12,697 nt of DNA. Origin: Desulfobacteraceae bacterium (GTDB lineage: Bacteria > Desulfobacterota > DSM-4660 > Desulfatiglandales > Desulfatiglandaceae). Under the pieces are notes generated by a model, which saw nothing but the letters and a program-made list of their open reading frames with translations, searched no databases and was not told the origin of the DNA. A program made the translations under genes and the position numbers. The stretch is from assembly GCA_030611815.1 (NCBI GenBank), contig JAUWPC010000056.1, forward strand, positions 1 through 12,697, in the 5' to 3' direction. Positions 1 through 6,220 of the stretch are shown piece by piece; within the stretch, counting starts at the first letter, position 1; each line of letters starts with the position of its first letter.

Positions 1-136
1 CAACAATCAACAATCATCAATCCAAATTCCCTATATTTTTATTAATCGCCTCAATCAAAAATCAACAATCATCAATCAAAATTCGATCATCCGTTCCTTC
101 AATCAACAATCAACAATCAACAATCATCAATCCAAA
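1..136. repeat. AT-rich low-complexity repeat array (CAATCAACAATCATCAATC type)
   Basis: Degenerate copies of a CAATCAACAATCATCAATC unit appear at about 1-32, 59-82 and 100-136, separated by short unique stretches. The same unit returns at 2760-2833. The array runs into the 3' end of the HprK-like gene, so that gene's stop codon and last few codons are repeat sequence. The rest of the stretch to the window edge shows no gene. Slipped-strand expansion is the likely origin (inference). Confidence 0.8.
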
Positions 137-1064
137 GGCTCGCATCCTCCAGCACTTCCTCAATTTCCCCGCTCTTATCAAAGTAGAGATCATAGCAGGG
201 TGCCTCTTCTGCCATCTGCTCTGCCAGATCGAGCGTTTTTTCCCACCAGTCCGGGGTGACAAACGGCTTTACCATGCACGACACGAGCTTTTTGACGATG
301 TCCAGTTCATCATCCAAAGGAATGATCCGGTTTTCCGTGGACTGGTTCAAGAACATCACCGCCCCGAGCGGCGCCGACTCGGCGGACACATCCGGCACAT
401 CCCCGTGGCTCCAGGAACCGTAAACCCTGAATCCGTCTTCTCTTCGGCAAACGACGTTGCGGTCATCGCACAGGATCACGCCCCGCCCTCTCAACAACTC
501 GACAATGGTCGATTTCCCGGCATCCGAATGCCCCACAAAGAGGTAGCCCTTCCCCTCAATAATCATCCCTGCCGAATGGAGAATGCATCCCTGCCGGGCA
601 GATAGGATTCTACCTATCAGGATCTGGTCCGTGGGGAAAAGGGTCAGCGAGCCCGCGCCGCCGGCACGATATGCTTCAAGCCTGGTCCGGTCGTTGTAAA
701 TCTCTCCCCTGGTGTGATCCCGGTTGAAAAAGGCCACCCGGCGTTTCCCGTCGGCCGCATGCAATGGGGGGATCCACAGATAGACATAGCCCTCCCTGTT
801 TTGATAAATTGCCCACGGGATTTTACGGTAAATCTCTTTCCCCAAAGACCGCTCATCGAGCTCCGGGGCTTCAAAATGGTGGTGAATGACGACATTGTCC
901 TCACCGGGACCGTCTACCTCAAAGACCTTGAATTTCCGGTCAAAGGTATCTTCGCTGATCGGCAGGTCCGACCGGACCTCAAAGGTGATCCCTGCCGTCC
1001 TGTAAAACTTCCTGTCGTATCCGGCTCTTTTTTTACCCACCGCGATCTGACCGCCGCGTCTCAA
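117..1064 (-). CDS. HprK-like P-loop kinase (HPr kinase/phosphorylase-related)
   Basis: A 315-residue protein related to the kinase domain of HPr serine kinase/phosphorylase. Residues 178-185 (GHSDAGKS) form a Walker A loop, preceded by the hydrophobic GKGYLFV strand. VILCDD (196-201) matches the second acidic/Mg-binding strand of HprK. The long N-terminal part (about 20-160) has no HPr kinase N-domain signature, so this is a stand-alone HprK paralogue and not the sugar-catabolite regulator. Such paralogues phosphorylate peptides (lasso peptide kinases) or sit in exopolysaccharide loci; the substrate here is unknown. The frame opens just after a stop at 1071-1073. The only early starts are TTG at 1064 or GTG at 1040, neither with a clear Shine-Dalgarno, so the start is uncertain. 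The last codons (WIDDC) are encoded by the repeat array at 100-136. It follows the nucleotidyltransferase gene in the same orientation and could share its transcript. Confidence 0.75.
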   Translation of the reverse strand: MRRGGQIAVGKKRAGYDRKFYRTAGITFEVRSDLPISEDTFDRKFKVFEVDGPGEDNVVIHHHFEAPELDERSLGKEIYRKIPWAIYQNREGYVYLWIPPLHAADGKRRVAFFNRDHTRGEIYNDRTRLEAYRAGGAGSLTLFPTDQILIGRILSARQGCILHSAGMIIEGKGYLFVGHSDAGKSTIVELLRGRGVILCDDRNVVCRREDGFRVYGSWSHGDVPDVSAESAPLGAVMFLNQSTENRIIPLDDELDIVKKLVSCMVKPFVTPDWWEKTLDLAEQMAEEAPCYDLYFDKSGEIEEVLEDASLWIDDC

Positions 1065-1174
1065 CCCGCATCAAAGTTCAAAGTTTACATTCTCACGCTT
1101 CACGCTTCACGTTTCAATCCCTTAATCCCTCAATTAGTTTTAATTACCCCATTCCAACTTGTGCGGTTACGCAT

Positions 1175-1382
1175 TTCACCGCAGAGGCGCAGAGGACGCG
1201 GAGGTTACTTTTTTATTCGTGAGCGTATTCTTATGTGCGCTGCACTATCTTCACTGCAATCACGCTGTAAGATCTTTTCTTTTCTGGCGTCCCTGCCCTG
1301 TGGAATGTGAAGCCTATTCCTCCGGGGTCACCAGAAAAGAAAACATATTTTCTCTCTGCGTCCTCTGCGTTTCTGCGGTGAA
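1175..1382. repeat. Long inverted-repeat element, TTCACCGCAGAG type (copy 1)
   Basis: The left arm at 1175-1204 begins TTCACCGCAGAGGCGCAGAG and the right arm at 1353-1382 ends TCTGCGGTGAA. The 30-base arms pair at about 26 positions. The interior holds the 66-bp repeat (1213-1278) and a smaller inverted repeat, CTTTTCTGG (1279-1287) with CCAGAAAAG (1331-1339). The right arm overlaps the 3' end of the nucleotidyltransferase gene. The element fills most of the gap between the two genes. The rest of the gap (1065-1174) is low complexity, with short TTCACGC and AATCCCT repeats. Confidence 0.8.
1213..1278. repeat. 66-bp perfect direct repeat, copy 1
   Basis: From TTATTCGTGAGCG to GTAAGATCTTTT the sequence is identical to 5414-5479, in the same orientation 4,201 bp away. 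It contains several short inverted repeats (for example GTGC-GCT-GCAC, and AGCGT with ACGCT), so it may fold. Here it lies next to the left arm of its host element; in copy 2 it lies next to the right arm. Confidence 0.95.
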
Positions 1383-2605
1383 CAATCCCTATTATGAGCG
1401 AAGCGAACCAGGTTCCGTGTTAAAGACAAAAACAACACAGTCACAAGGCGGACCGGCCGCGCGAGACCATGCAGAAAGGAAAGTTTCCCCGGCACCGGGA
1501 AACAGAGCCAGTCCCGGGCCGTGGCGCCAAAGACCAGATGTTTGCCGTAACGAATCTTTTCCGACCATCTGTCCCTTACCCGGAAGTGAAAGAGGGAAAA
1601 CTTCGAAACGTGCTTGGGCCATGGTTCCCTGTCCTCAAAAAGAAGACGGCAGACCTGTAGAGCCAGATCAGGAATCGCAGAGTCCTTTTGTATAAGGCTC
1701 AAAACGTTCTTTGGAAGCCTTGTTTCAAAGAGATCGTGCACCAGAGTTAGGGTCAATAGCAGCATCCGCCTGCAGCGCATCCGGTCAGCAAGGTCAAGCG
1801 CCCGCACCCAGTTCCATTGGTCACGGGATTCAATCAAAGAGGCGATACTGCTCAGCGATTCTATGTCTTTCCAGCAGTTCCGGGTGCCGTGAAGGCATAG
1901 ATATACCAGCAGAGACTCCCTCCCGGGGTGCTGTACCCGGTGCCCCGCAAGGGTTGTCCACACAAGGTCATTTTCTATTTCATCCAACACCAGCGGATCA
2001 AACGTGTAATTCCCGGACATCTCCCAGTGAAGGTCCACCATCAGTCCGGTGGTCCGGGTCATTAACATGCCGTTCTTTTTGGCAACATAGGCTGAAAACT
2101 GCTCCCTATCCAGGTCTATTTCCGGGCGGAATCCCTGGCCTGCAAGGAGGTCGAGTGTTCTTAAGACATCCCTTCTGTCCACCTGCACATCCAGATCCCC
2201 AAACTCCCGCAGGGCAAAATCACCATAAACCATTTCGGCTAAGACCGGTCCCTTGAAGGGGATGGCCCTGATCCCGTGTTCGCGAAAAAGCTTTAAAAGG
2301 GCCAGCAATTTCCCGGCAAAAAACAGGTTCCGGATTTCGTTGTCCTGGAACCTCGACCTGAGTTCTTGAAAGACCGGTTTTTTGACGGTTTCCGGAGATG
2401 CTGTTTCAAGGCTTTTGTACAGGAGGCAATGCACATTATGAGCAATCGCCGTTTCCACCAAGTATTTCCAATCGATATCCTCTTTTGAAATCGACTGTAT
2501 CCGTTCTATTGCATCCCCGTCCAAAGATCCCCTGGCGCACAGGAGGAGGAGGTTCATTTCCCGGACGTGCTCCGGCGCTACGGTTTGATTAACGATACGA
2601 TCCAT
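1328..2605 (-). CDS. Nucleotidyltransferase family protein (PF14907-like)
   Basis: A 425-residue protein of the uncharacterised nucleotidyltransferase family (PF14907, NTP_transf_5). The family signature is clear: IPFKGP at residues 115-120, then Y127GDFALREFGDLDV140, in which D137 and D139 are the metal-binding acidic pair of the nucleotidyltransferase fold. The central and C-terminal parts are helical, rich in Leu and Arg. Members occur in exopolysaccharide loci and in peptide-tailoring loci, often with HprK-like kinases; the transferred nucleotide and acceptor are unknown. The start ATG (2603-2605) follows a 26-bp repeat tract and shows no clear Shine-Dalgarno. The last about 20 residues (from NRDCSPQKRRGRR to the stop) are the translated right arm of the inverted-repeat element at 1353-1382, so the native C-terminus was probably replaced or extended by repeat insertion. 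Confidence 0.8.
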   Translation of the reverse strand: MDRIVNQTVAPEHVREMNLLLLCARGSLDGDAIERIQSISKEDIDWKYLVETAIAHNVHCLLYKSLETASPETVKKPVFQELRSRFQDNEIRNLFFAGKLLALLKLFREHGIRAIPFKGPVLAEMVYGDFALREFGDLDVQVDRRDVLRTLDLLAGQGFRPEIDLDREQFSAYVAKKNGMLMTRTTGLMVDLHWEMSGNYTFDPLVLDEIENDLVWTTLAGHRVQHPGRESLLVYLCLHGTRNCWKDIESLSSIASLIESRDQWNWVRALDLADRMRCRRMLLLTLTLVHDLFETRLPKNVLSLIQKDSAIPDLALQVCRLLFEDREPWPKHVSKFSLFHFRVRDRWSEKIRYGKHLVFGATARDWLCFPVPGKLSFLHGLARPVRLVTVLFLSLTRNLVRFAHNRDCSPQKRRGRREKICFLFW

Positions 2606-2612
2606 TTACTAA

Positions 2613-2689
2613 GAAGTGCCTAAAGTGAGCTAAAGTTTGAAGTGCCTAAAGTGAGCTAAAGTGCCTAAAGTTTGAAGTGCCAAAAGTGA
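2613..2689. repeat. 26-bp tandem repeat upstream of the nucleotidyltransferase start
   Basis: Units based on GAAGTGCCTAAAGTGAGCTAAAG begin at 2613 and 2639, and degenerate shorter copies run to about 2689. The tract begins 8 bp upstream of the ATG at 2605 and occupies the place where a ribosome-binding site and promoter would be expected. A related TTTAGGCACT remnant in the other orientation occurs at about 8329-8366. Confidence 0.85.
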
Positions 2690-2759
2690 ATAGAAATCCC
2701 CAAATTCCCCAATCCTGATTCGTCCAATCCCCAACCTGTAACTTGGCGCCCTCAGCCCC

Positions 2760-2833
2760 TCAATCAACAATCCAAAGGCCCGTCCTCCACCCTTGGCCCT
2801 TCAATCAACAATCAACAATCATCAATCATCAAT
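2760..2833. repeat. CAATCAACAATC repeat array, second locus
   Basis: Copies of the 1-136 repeat unit lie in the gap between the nucleotidyltransferase gene and the sugar transferase gene. AATCCAAAGGCYCG also recurs at both loci (about 130-142 and 2769-2781). The stop codon of the sugar transferase gene (2829-2831) lies within this array. The rest of the gap (2690-2759) shows only low-complexity CCCCAATCC runs and no gene. Confidence 0.8.
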
Positions 2834-5213
2834 TGCTCCTCGACCCCTTCATAATAATATTCTGTCCCGAATTCCACAGATAGCTCAACTGTGTCCGCAC
2901 CGGCGATCTCATATAAGACTTGATATAACGCAGCTCGGACTCGATGATTTCGGGCAGTGTTTTAGGAAGATCCGCATAAAAGGGCGGTATCAGCCCGGGC
3001 ATCACCTTTTTTCTCAATTCCCTAAGCTCATCCGAATAAAGCCCGAGGTACTGGTGGCTCAAGGGCCGCACGCCAAATAACTTGAGGTCCCCTTTCAGCC
3101 AGTTGTAGAGCATGGGAAGCTCATCCAGCCAGGTGGAACGCATATATTTGCCCCAGTCGGTGACCCTGAAGTCATTTTTGAATTTACCACCGCTCTCGAG
3201 GTTGTTATTCTCATAGACATACTCCTGCAGGAATTCGGAGTATGGATACATGGTCCTGAACTTGTACACGGTGATATTCTGACCGGCAAAACCTCGACGG
3301 TTCAGCAATACGAGCGGGCCAAAGGTGGGGTTCTTGCTGGTAGCCGGCTTTCTCACCTTCTGAGCGACAAAATAGAGACTGTTGTCTATTTCAACGTCGG
3401 CAACCACCTTGAATCCGCAAAAATAGAGCCTGCCGAAAACCTCGGCCTTTGAAACCAGCCTGTTTCTCCCCTTTGTTATGGCAAAATAGAGTTTCTTGGT
3501 ATAGGGCAGTTTCGGGAAGGCCCTGGACCATATAAAATCCGCAGCATAGAAAACCTTTGCGATTACACTGGGATATTTTTGCTTGTAATGCCTTTTGTGG
3601 GTGCCGATGGTGTGTGCCTTTCCTATGAAAAAGCCCCGGTTTTTGAGTTTGCTGTGTACCTGAAGAAAATACCGGTTGAACCATCGCACGTCATTGGTCT
3701 TGTGAAGGTTGATCAGAAGCCTGTACCCGTTGGCATCGAGGGCCTCCACATCATCTATTTCACTGGTGCTCAAAACGGACGTATAGCGCCGCTCGACCCT
3801 CGGCAGATCAATTGTCTCCCGGATAAAATCAAAAAGACGGGGATTGAAAAATTCCAGCGCGTGGTCCAGCTTTGTTTCAACAGGCTCTCTGACCCTGCAG
3901 CGCCGTTCCTCTCCGGACGTACGGCCCTCTGTTTCTTTGTCGGCCTCCTGACGTTCGAGTATCTCCCTGACCTCGGCCGCGGTTTCAATGTCCTTTTCAA
4001 GTTTTCCGTATCTGCTGTAAAGATAGTACAGGTAGTAGATCCCGAGCTCAAACAGCAGAAAGACGCCTAAGGTCCCGAATAATTGGAGACGGGAATAATA
4101 AAAAAGCCTGAAGGCAAATATAAGGACAGCGAGAGTGGCGCCCATAAAGACCGTGGCCTTGAGACAATGGCCGATGGCTGCCAAATAGGAGGTCTTGAAA
4201 TGCCGGGTGTCGAATTTTTGCACCACAAAATAGCTGATTAGCCACAGACCGTACATTACAAAAATAGCCTGATCATACTGGGGCGGGATGGAAAAACTGC
4301 CCCTTTTGACATAATTCATCGCCATGAAGGCCGCAAAGACCAGGGCCGCATCGATCAACATCAACGGGTAGGAGATCGTGAGTGACGTTTTTTTGTCTTC
4401 GGTCCTCGAGATCTGCCTGCCATTGGCCCTGCGGCCGATGAAGAGGTAATAAAGGGAAAAACCGATGACCTCGAGGAGGAAAAAAGCAGCGCAGACGCCG
4501 AATGTCTGAGCCCTGGACACCGTGGCCAGCCCGGTCCACAAAACAACCGAAAAAGAGACCATGAAGGTGATGGCGGCATTCGATTTCACGAGCAGCACAA
4601 GAGATTCAGAAAACGGTCTCCGGAAAATCCGGCTGTACTTCTTCATCACCAGCGATACAATCAGCCATGACAGAAAGAAGACACCGAAGAGATCGCGATA
4701 CAGGGCCGGCAATTCAAATCCGCCCCGCTTGACTAACTGCATGCCATAAAACGCGATAGTCAGGAGCAGGAAATCGGCGAACAGGGCCATGGCCTTTTCC
4801 CGGACTCTGGGCCCTGTCCGGGGTTTGGAAAGCAATGCCGTCACAGGGGCAATGGCATGGTTTTTGAGAAAATCCTTCAGCTTGTTCCTGTTTTCCGTTT
4901 CAAGGGGCGCAAAACAAAGCCCGCATCGAAAGGCGCCCTTTCCGTTAGACCCGTTTGATCCGTTCTTTGCGTCGTAGATGACGCTGCACCCGATGTCTGA
5001 CAGGCGAAAACCATTATCTGACAGATAGATATCGACACTCCTTAATTCATCGTCCGCGATCTTTTCCCCGCTATAGCTGATGGAGAGCCCGCCGAGAGAG
5101 ATATCCGAGATTTGCGCAACCCGTTTCCGCTCTCCGTTAAAGGCAACAAAGGCATTGTCGGATGCCTGAAATCGGGTGAATTTTCGTTTGTCCACACTCT
5201 CCATGAGATGCAC
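2829..5213 (-). CDS. PilZ - duplicated membrane block - sugar transferase fusion protein
   Basis: A 794-residue inner-membrane protein predicted to start a lipid-linked exopolysaccharide. Residues 6-118 are a PilZ domain with both c-di-GMP motifs: RKFTR (R10, R14) and DISLGG (D37, S39, G42). Residues 137-258 and 283-399 are two homologous four-helix membrane blocks; VKRGGFELP (161-169) matches VKRGSFSIP (302-310). Residues 448-620 resemble the methyltransferase-like region fused to some sugar transferases, mainly of Bacteroidetes. Residues 625-794 are the bacterial sugar transferase domain (PF02397), with KFRTM (651-655), RVTDWGKYMRSTWLDELP (683-700) and KGDLKLFGVRP (707-717; GVRP in place of the usual GPRP). 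It should transfer a sugar phosphate to undecaprenyl phosphate; the sugar is unknown. GTG at 5213 or ATG at 5204 could be the start; neither has a strong Shine-Dalgarno, and ATG is reasonable. A sigma54-type promoter lies upstream. c-di-GMP control is inferred from the domains. Confidence 0.88.
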   Translation of the reverse strand: MHLMESVDKRKFTRFQASDNAFVAFNGERKRVAQISDISLGGLSISYSGEKIADDELRSVDIYLSDNGFRLSDIGCSVIYDAKNGSNGSNGKGAFRCGLCFAPLETENRNKLKDFLKNHAIAPVTALLSKPRTGPRVREKAMALFADFLLLTIAFYGMQLVKRGGFELPALYRDLFGVFFLSWLIVSLVMKKYSRIFRRPFSESLVLLVKSNAAITFMVSFSVVLWTGLATVSRAQTFGVCAAFFLLEVIGFSLYYLFIGRRANGRQISRTEDKKTSLTISYPLMLIDAALVFAAFMAMNYVKRGSFSIPPQYDQAIFVMYGLWLISYFVVQKFDTRHFKTSYLAAIGHCLKATVFMGATLAVLIFAFRLFYYSRLQLFGTLGVFLLFELGIYYLYYLYSRYGKLEKDIETAAEVREILERQEADKETEGRTSGEERRCRVREPVETKLDHALEFFNPRLFDFIRETIDLPRVERRYTSVLSTSEIDDVEALDANGYRLLINLHKTNDVRWFNRYFLQVHSKLKNRGFFIGKAHTIGTHKRHYKQKYPSVIAKVFYAADFIWSRAFPKLPYTKKLYFAITKGRNRLVSKAEVFGRLYFCGFKVVADVEIDNSLYFVAQKVRKPATSKNPTFGPLVLLNRRGFAGQNITVYKFRTMYPYSEFLQEYVYENNNLESGGKFKNDFRVTDWGKYMRSTWLDELPMLYNWLKGDLKLFGVRPLSHQYLGLYSDELRELRKKVMPGLIPPFYADLPKTLPEIIESELRYIKSYMRSPVRTQLSYLWNSGQNIIMKGSRSN

Positions 5214-5266
5214 TTTTCTGATTTTCCGTTACCCGTCCTTAAAAGCTATTTTTTCACCGCAAAGAC

Positions 5267-5300
5267 GCCCCAGTACCATCTTCCGGAGCTACGGGGTAAA
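5267..5300 (-). repeat. Bulged-stem hairpin, TTTACCCCGT...ACTGGGGC family (copy A)
   Basis: On the minus strand the element reads TTTA-CCCCGTA, a 14-base loop, then TACTGGGG-C. CCCCGTA pairs with TACTGGGG, leaving one bulged T. The core 29 bp (5268-5296) is identical to copy B (6254-6282) except for one base in the loop. It interrupts the left arm of the long inverted repeat cleanly between GACG and CAGAG. Confidence 0.8.
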
Positions 5301-5326
5301 CAGAGTACGCAGAGTTTACTGTTTGG

Positions 5327-5384
5327 TTTGTTTTTCTTTGATCCCGCTGAAAAAAGCGGGACTTGCAGGACAAAGGAAAACAAA
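5327..5384. repeat. Nested hairpin in the leader of the sugar transferase gene
   Basis: TTTGTTTTTCTTTG (5327-5340) pairs with CAAAGGAAAACAAA (5371-5384) at 13 of 14 positions. Inside it TCCCGCT (5342-5348) pairs with AGCGGGA (5355-5361) around an A-rich loop. It lies in the interior of element copy 2. A rho-independent terminator is possible, but the inner stem is not directly followed by a T run. Confidence 0.65.
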
Positions 5385-5413
5385 TAACAACATGCCTTGT
5401 GGCCACAAAGATG

Positions 5414-5479
5414 TTATTCGTGAGCGTATTCTTATGTGCGCTGCACTATCTTCACTGCAATCACGCTGTAAGATCTTTT
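5414..5479. repeat. 66-bp perfect direct repeat, copy 2
   Basis: Identical to 1213-1278 over 66 bases in the same orientation. It lies two bases left of the right arm of element copy 2 (5482-5501). Identity in non-coding DNA suggests recent duplication or selection (inference). Confidence 0.95.
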
Positions 5480-5551
5480 TTCTCTGCGTCTCTGCGGTGA
5501 ATACAGGTTTTTCTTGTTTTTCGGCGCCAACCATGCGACCCCCATCTTTAT

Positions 5552-5567
5552 AGCAAAAATCAGGCCA
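5552..5567 (-). promoter_or_regulatory. Putative sigma54 (-24/-12) promoter
   Basis: On the minus strand the bases read TGGCCTGATTTTTGCT. This matches the sigma54 consensus TGGCAYG-N4-TTGCW at every constrained position but one, with the required 10-base spacing between GG and GC. Transcription would start near 5540 and run through element copy 2 into the PilZ-sugar transferase gene, giving a leader of about 330 nt. It would make the locus dependent on a sigma54 activator; no activator gene is in the window. The flanks 5502-5551 and 5568-5774 show no convincing gene. Confidence 0.55.
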
Positions 5568-5774
5568 TTCTTCCTGTTTTTGAAAACCAAAAGGATTTAC
5601 AGCACGTAACCAATAGATATTAATAAAGAATTTTTTGAAGATGTCCGAGAAAGTACCCAGGTCCGGGGCGTGGAAATTGGACAAAGTGACGATTCTGACC
5701 AAAAGTTAGCGACACATTTTAACTATCGTTAACATCGGAGATCAAAGGGCAGGGAAAGAAAATATTGAACCGCC

Positions 5775-5826
5775 CCAGCATCCAGCATCCAGCATCCAGC
5801 ATCCAGCATCCAGCATCCAGCATCCA
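5775..5826. repeat. 7-bp tandem repeat (CCAGCAT)n
   Basis: About 7.4 near-perfect copies of CCAGCAT run from 5775 to 5826, ending 3 bp before the stop codon complement of the VanZ-like gene. The tract is outside any gene. Copy number is likely to vary between strains (inference). Confidence 0.95.
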
Positions 5827-5829
5827 AAA

Positions 5830-6174
5830 TTATCTCACTATCTTGCGGCAGACATAGAACGCGGCCAGCCCAAGGCCATTTGCGGCAACATCAGTCGGGT
5901 TAAACGTCCTTTTGGGGATAAATAGCTGAGCGATTTCAAAGGCAGTGCCGAGCAGGAACAGACCGATCATGGTAAGGAGAAAAAATTTGGCCCGTTTACG
6001 GAAATAGGCAAGGAAAAGAAGCCAGGCCGCGACAAAATAGCATGCGAGATGCAAATAGAACCCGGAGCCGAAACCCTTTTTTGCAAGATTCAGCCCGGCA
6101 ATGGATGAGTAATCGACGAGTGAAATGACCGTGATCGCGAAAAGCCAAAGGAAAAATAGGATTTTTGTATACAA
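5830..6174 (-). CDS. VanZ-like small membrane protein
   Basis: A 114-residue integral membrane protein with about four hydrophobic segments (around residues 3-22, 41-60, 66-83 and 95-108). It carries the VanZ family signature: E86-IAQ89 in the third helix (ExxQ), then FIPKRTFNPTDVAANGLG, matching the usual P-x-R-x-x-x-x-x-D-x-x-x-N-x-x-G. The family is named after VanZ of the vancomycin resistance cluster, but small VanZ-like proteins also accompany polysaccharide and exosortase loci, where their role is unknown. Its position upstream of the sugar transferase in the same orientation favours an envelope role over antibiotic resistance. The start appears to be TTG at 6174 because no in-frame ATG or GTG lies upstream. 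A weak TTGTCA -35-like box occurs at 6207-6212 without a good -10. Confidence 0.8.
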   Translation of the reverse strand: MYTKILFFLWLFAITVISLVDYSSIAGLNLAKKGFGSGFYLHLACYFVAAWLLFLAYFRKRAKFFLLTMIGLFLLGTAFEIAQLFIPKRTFNPTDVAANGLGLAAFYVCRKIVR

Positions 6175-6220
6175 ATTAAAAATATGATTCAGGGATTAAA
6201 GACTTTTGACAAAACAATTT

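Larger units (their letters stand above)
5253..5501. repeat. Long inverted-repeat element, TTCACCGCAGAG type (copy 2)
   Basis: The left arm starts TTCACCGCAAAGACG (5253-5267) and is interrupted by a 33-bp hairpin (5268-5300) before resuming as CAGAG. The right arm CTCTGCGTCTCTGCGGTGAA lies at 5482-5501. The interior holds a nested hairpin (5327-5384), a perfect palindrome TTGTGGCCACAA (5397-5408) and the second 66-bp repeat (5414-5479). The element fills the leader between the putative sigma54 promoter and the sugar transferase start. No believable gene is present. Confidence 0.8.

Noticed and set aside
1030..1071. Frameshift at a seven-T run near the start of the HprK-like gene, with ATG at 1071 as the true start
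   Set aside because: In the ATG frame a stop codon occurs just before the A run on the coding strand, so a length error in the run would not join the frames.
714..1310. A 198-residue plus-strand open frame
   Set aside because: It is antisense to the HprK-like gene, which has clear motifs, and continues into repeat DNA.
2613..2689. CRISPR array
   Set aside because: Repeats are in direct tandem without unique spacers, and no cas gene is present. The same applies to 1-136 and 5775-5826.
5268..5296. Similarity of CCCAGTACCATC in hairpins A and B to the complement of 5S rRNA
   Set aside because: The match is about a dozen bases, and the rest of the hairpin does not follow 5S rRNA.
5316..5702. 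A 128-residue open frame on the minus strand upstream of the sugar transferase gene
   Set aside because: Its C-terminal half is translated repeat element, the start would be TTG without a Shine-Dalgarno, and no family motif is visible. The region is better read as leader and promoter DNA.
5830..6174. Glycopeptide resistance gene vanZ
   Set aside because: Only the general VanZ-like signature is present, no other van genes occur, and the neighbours are polysaccharide genes.
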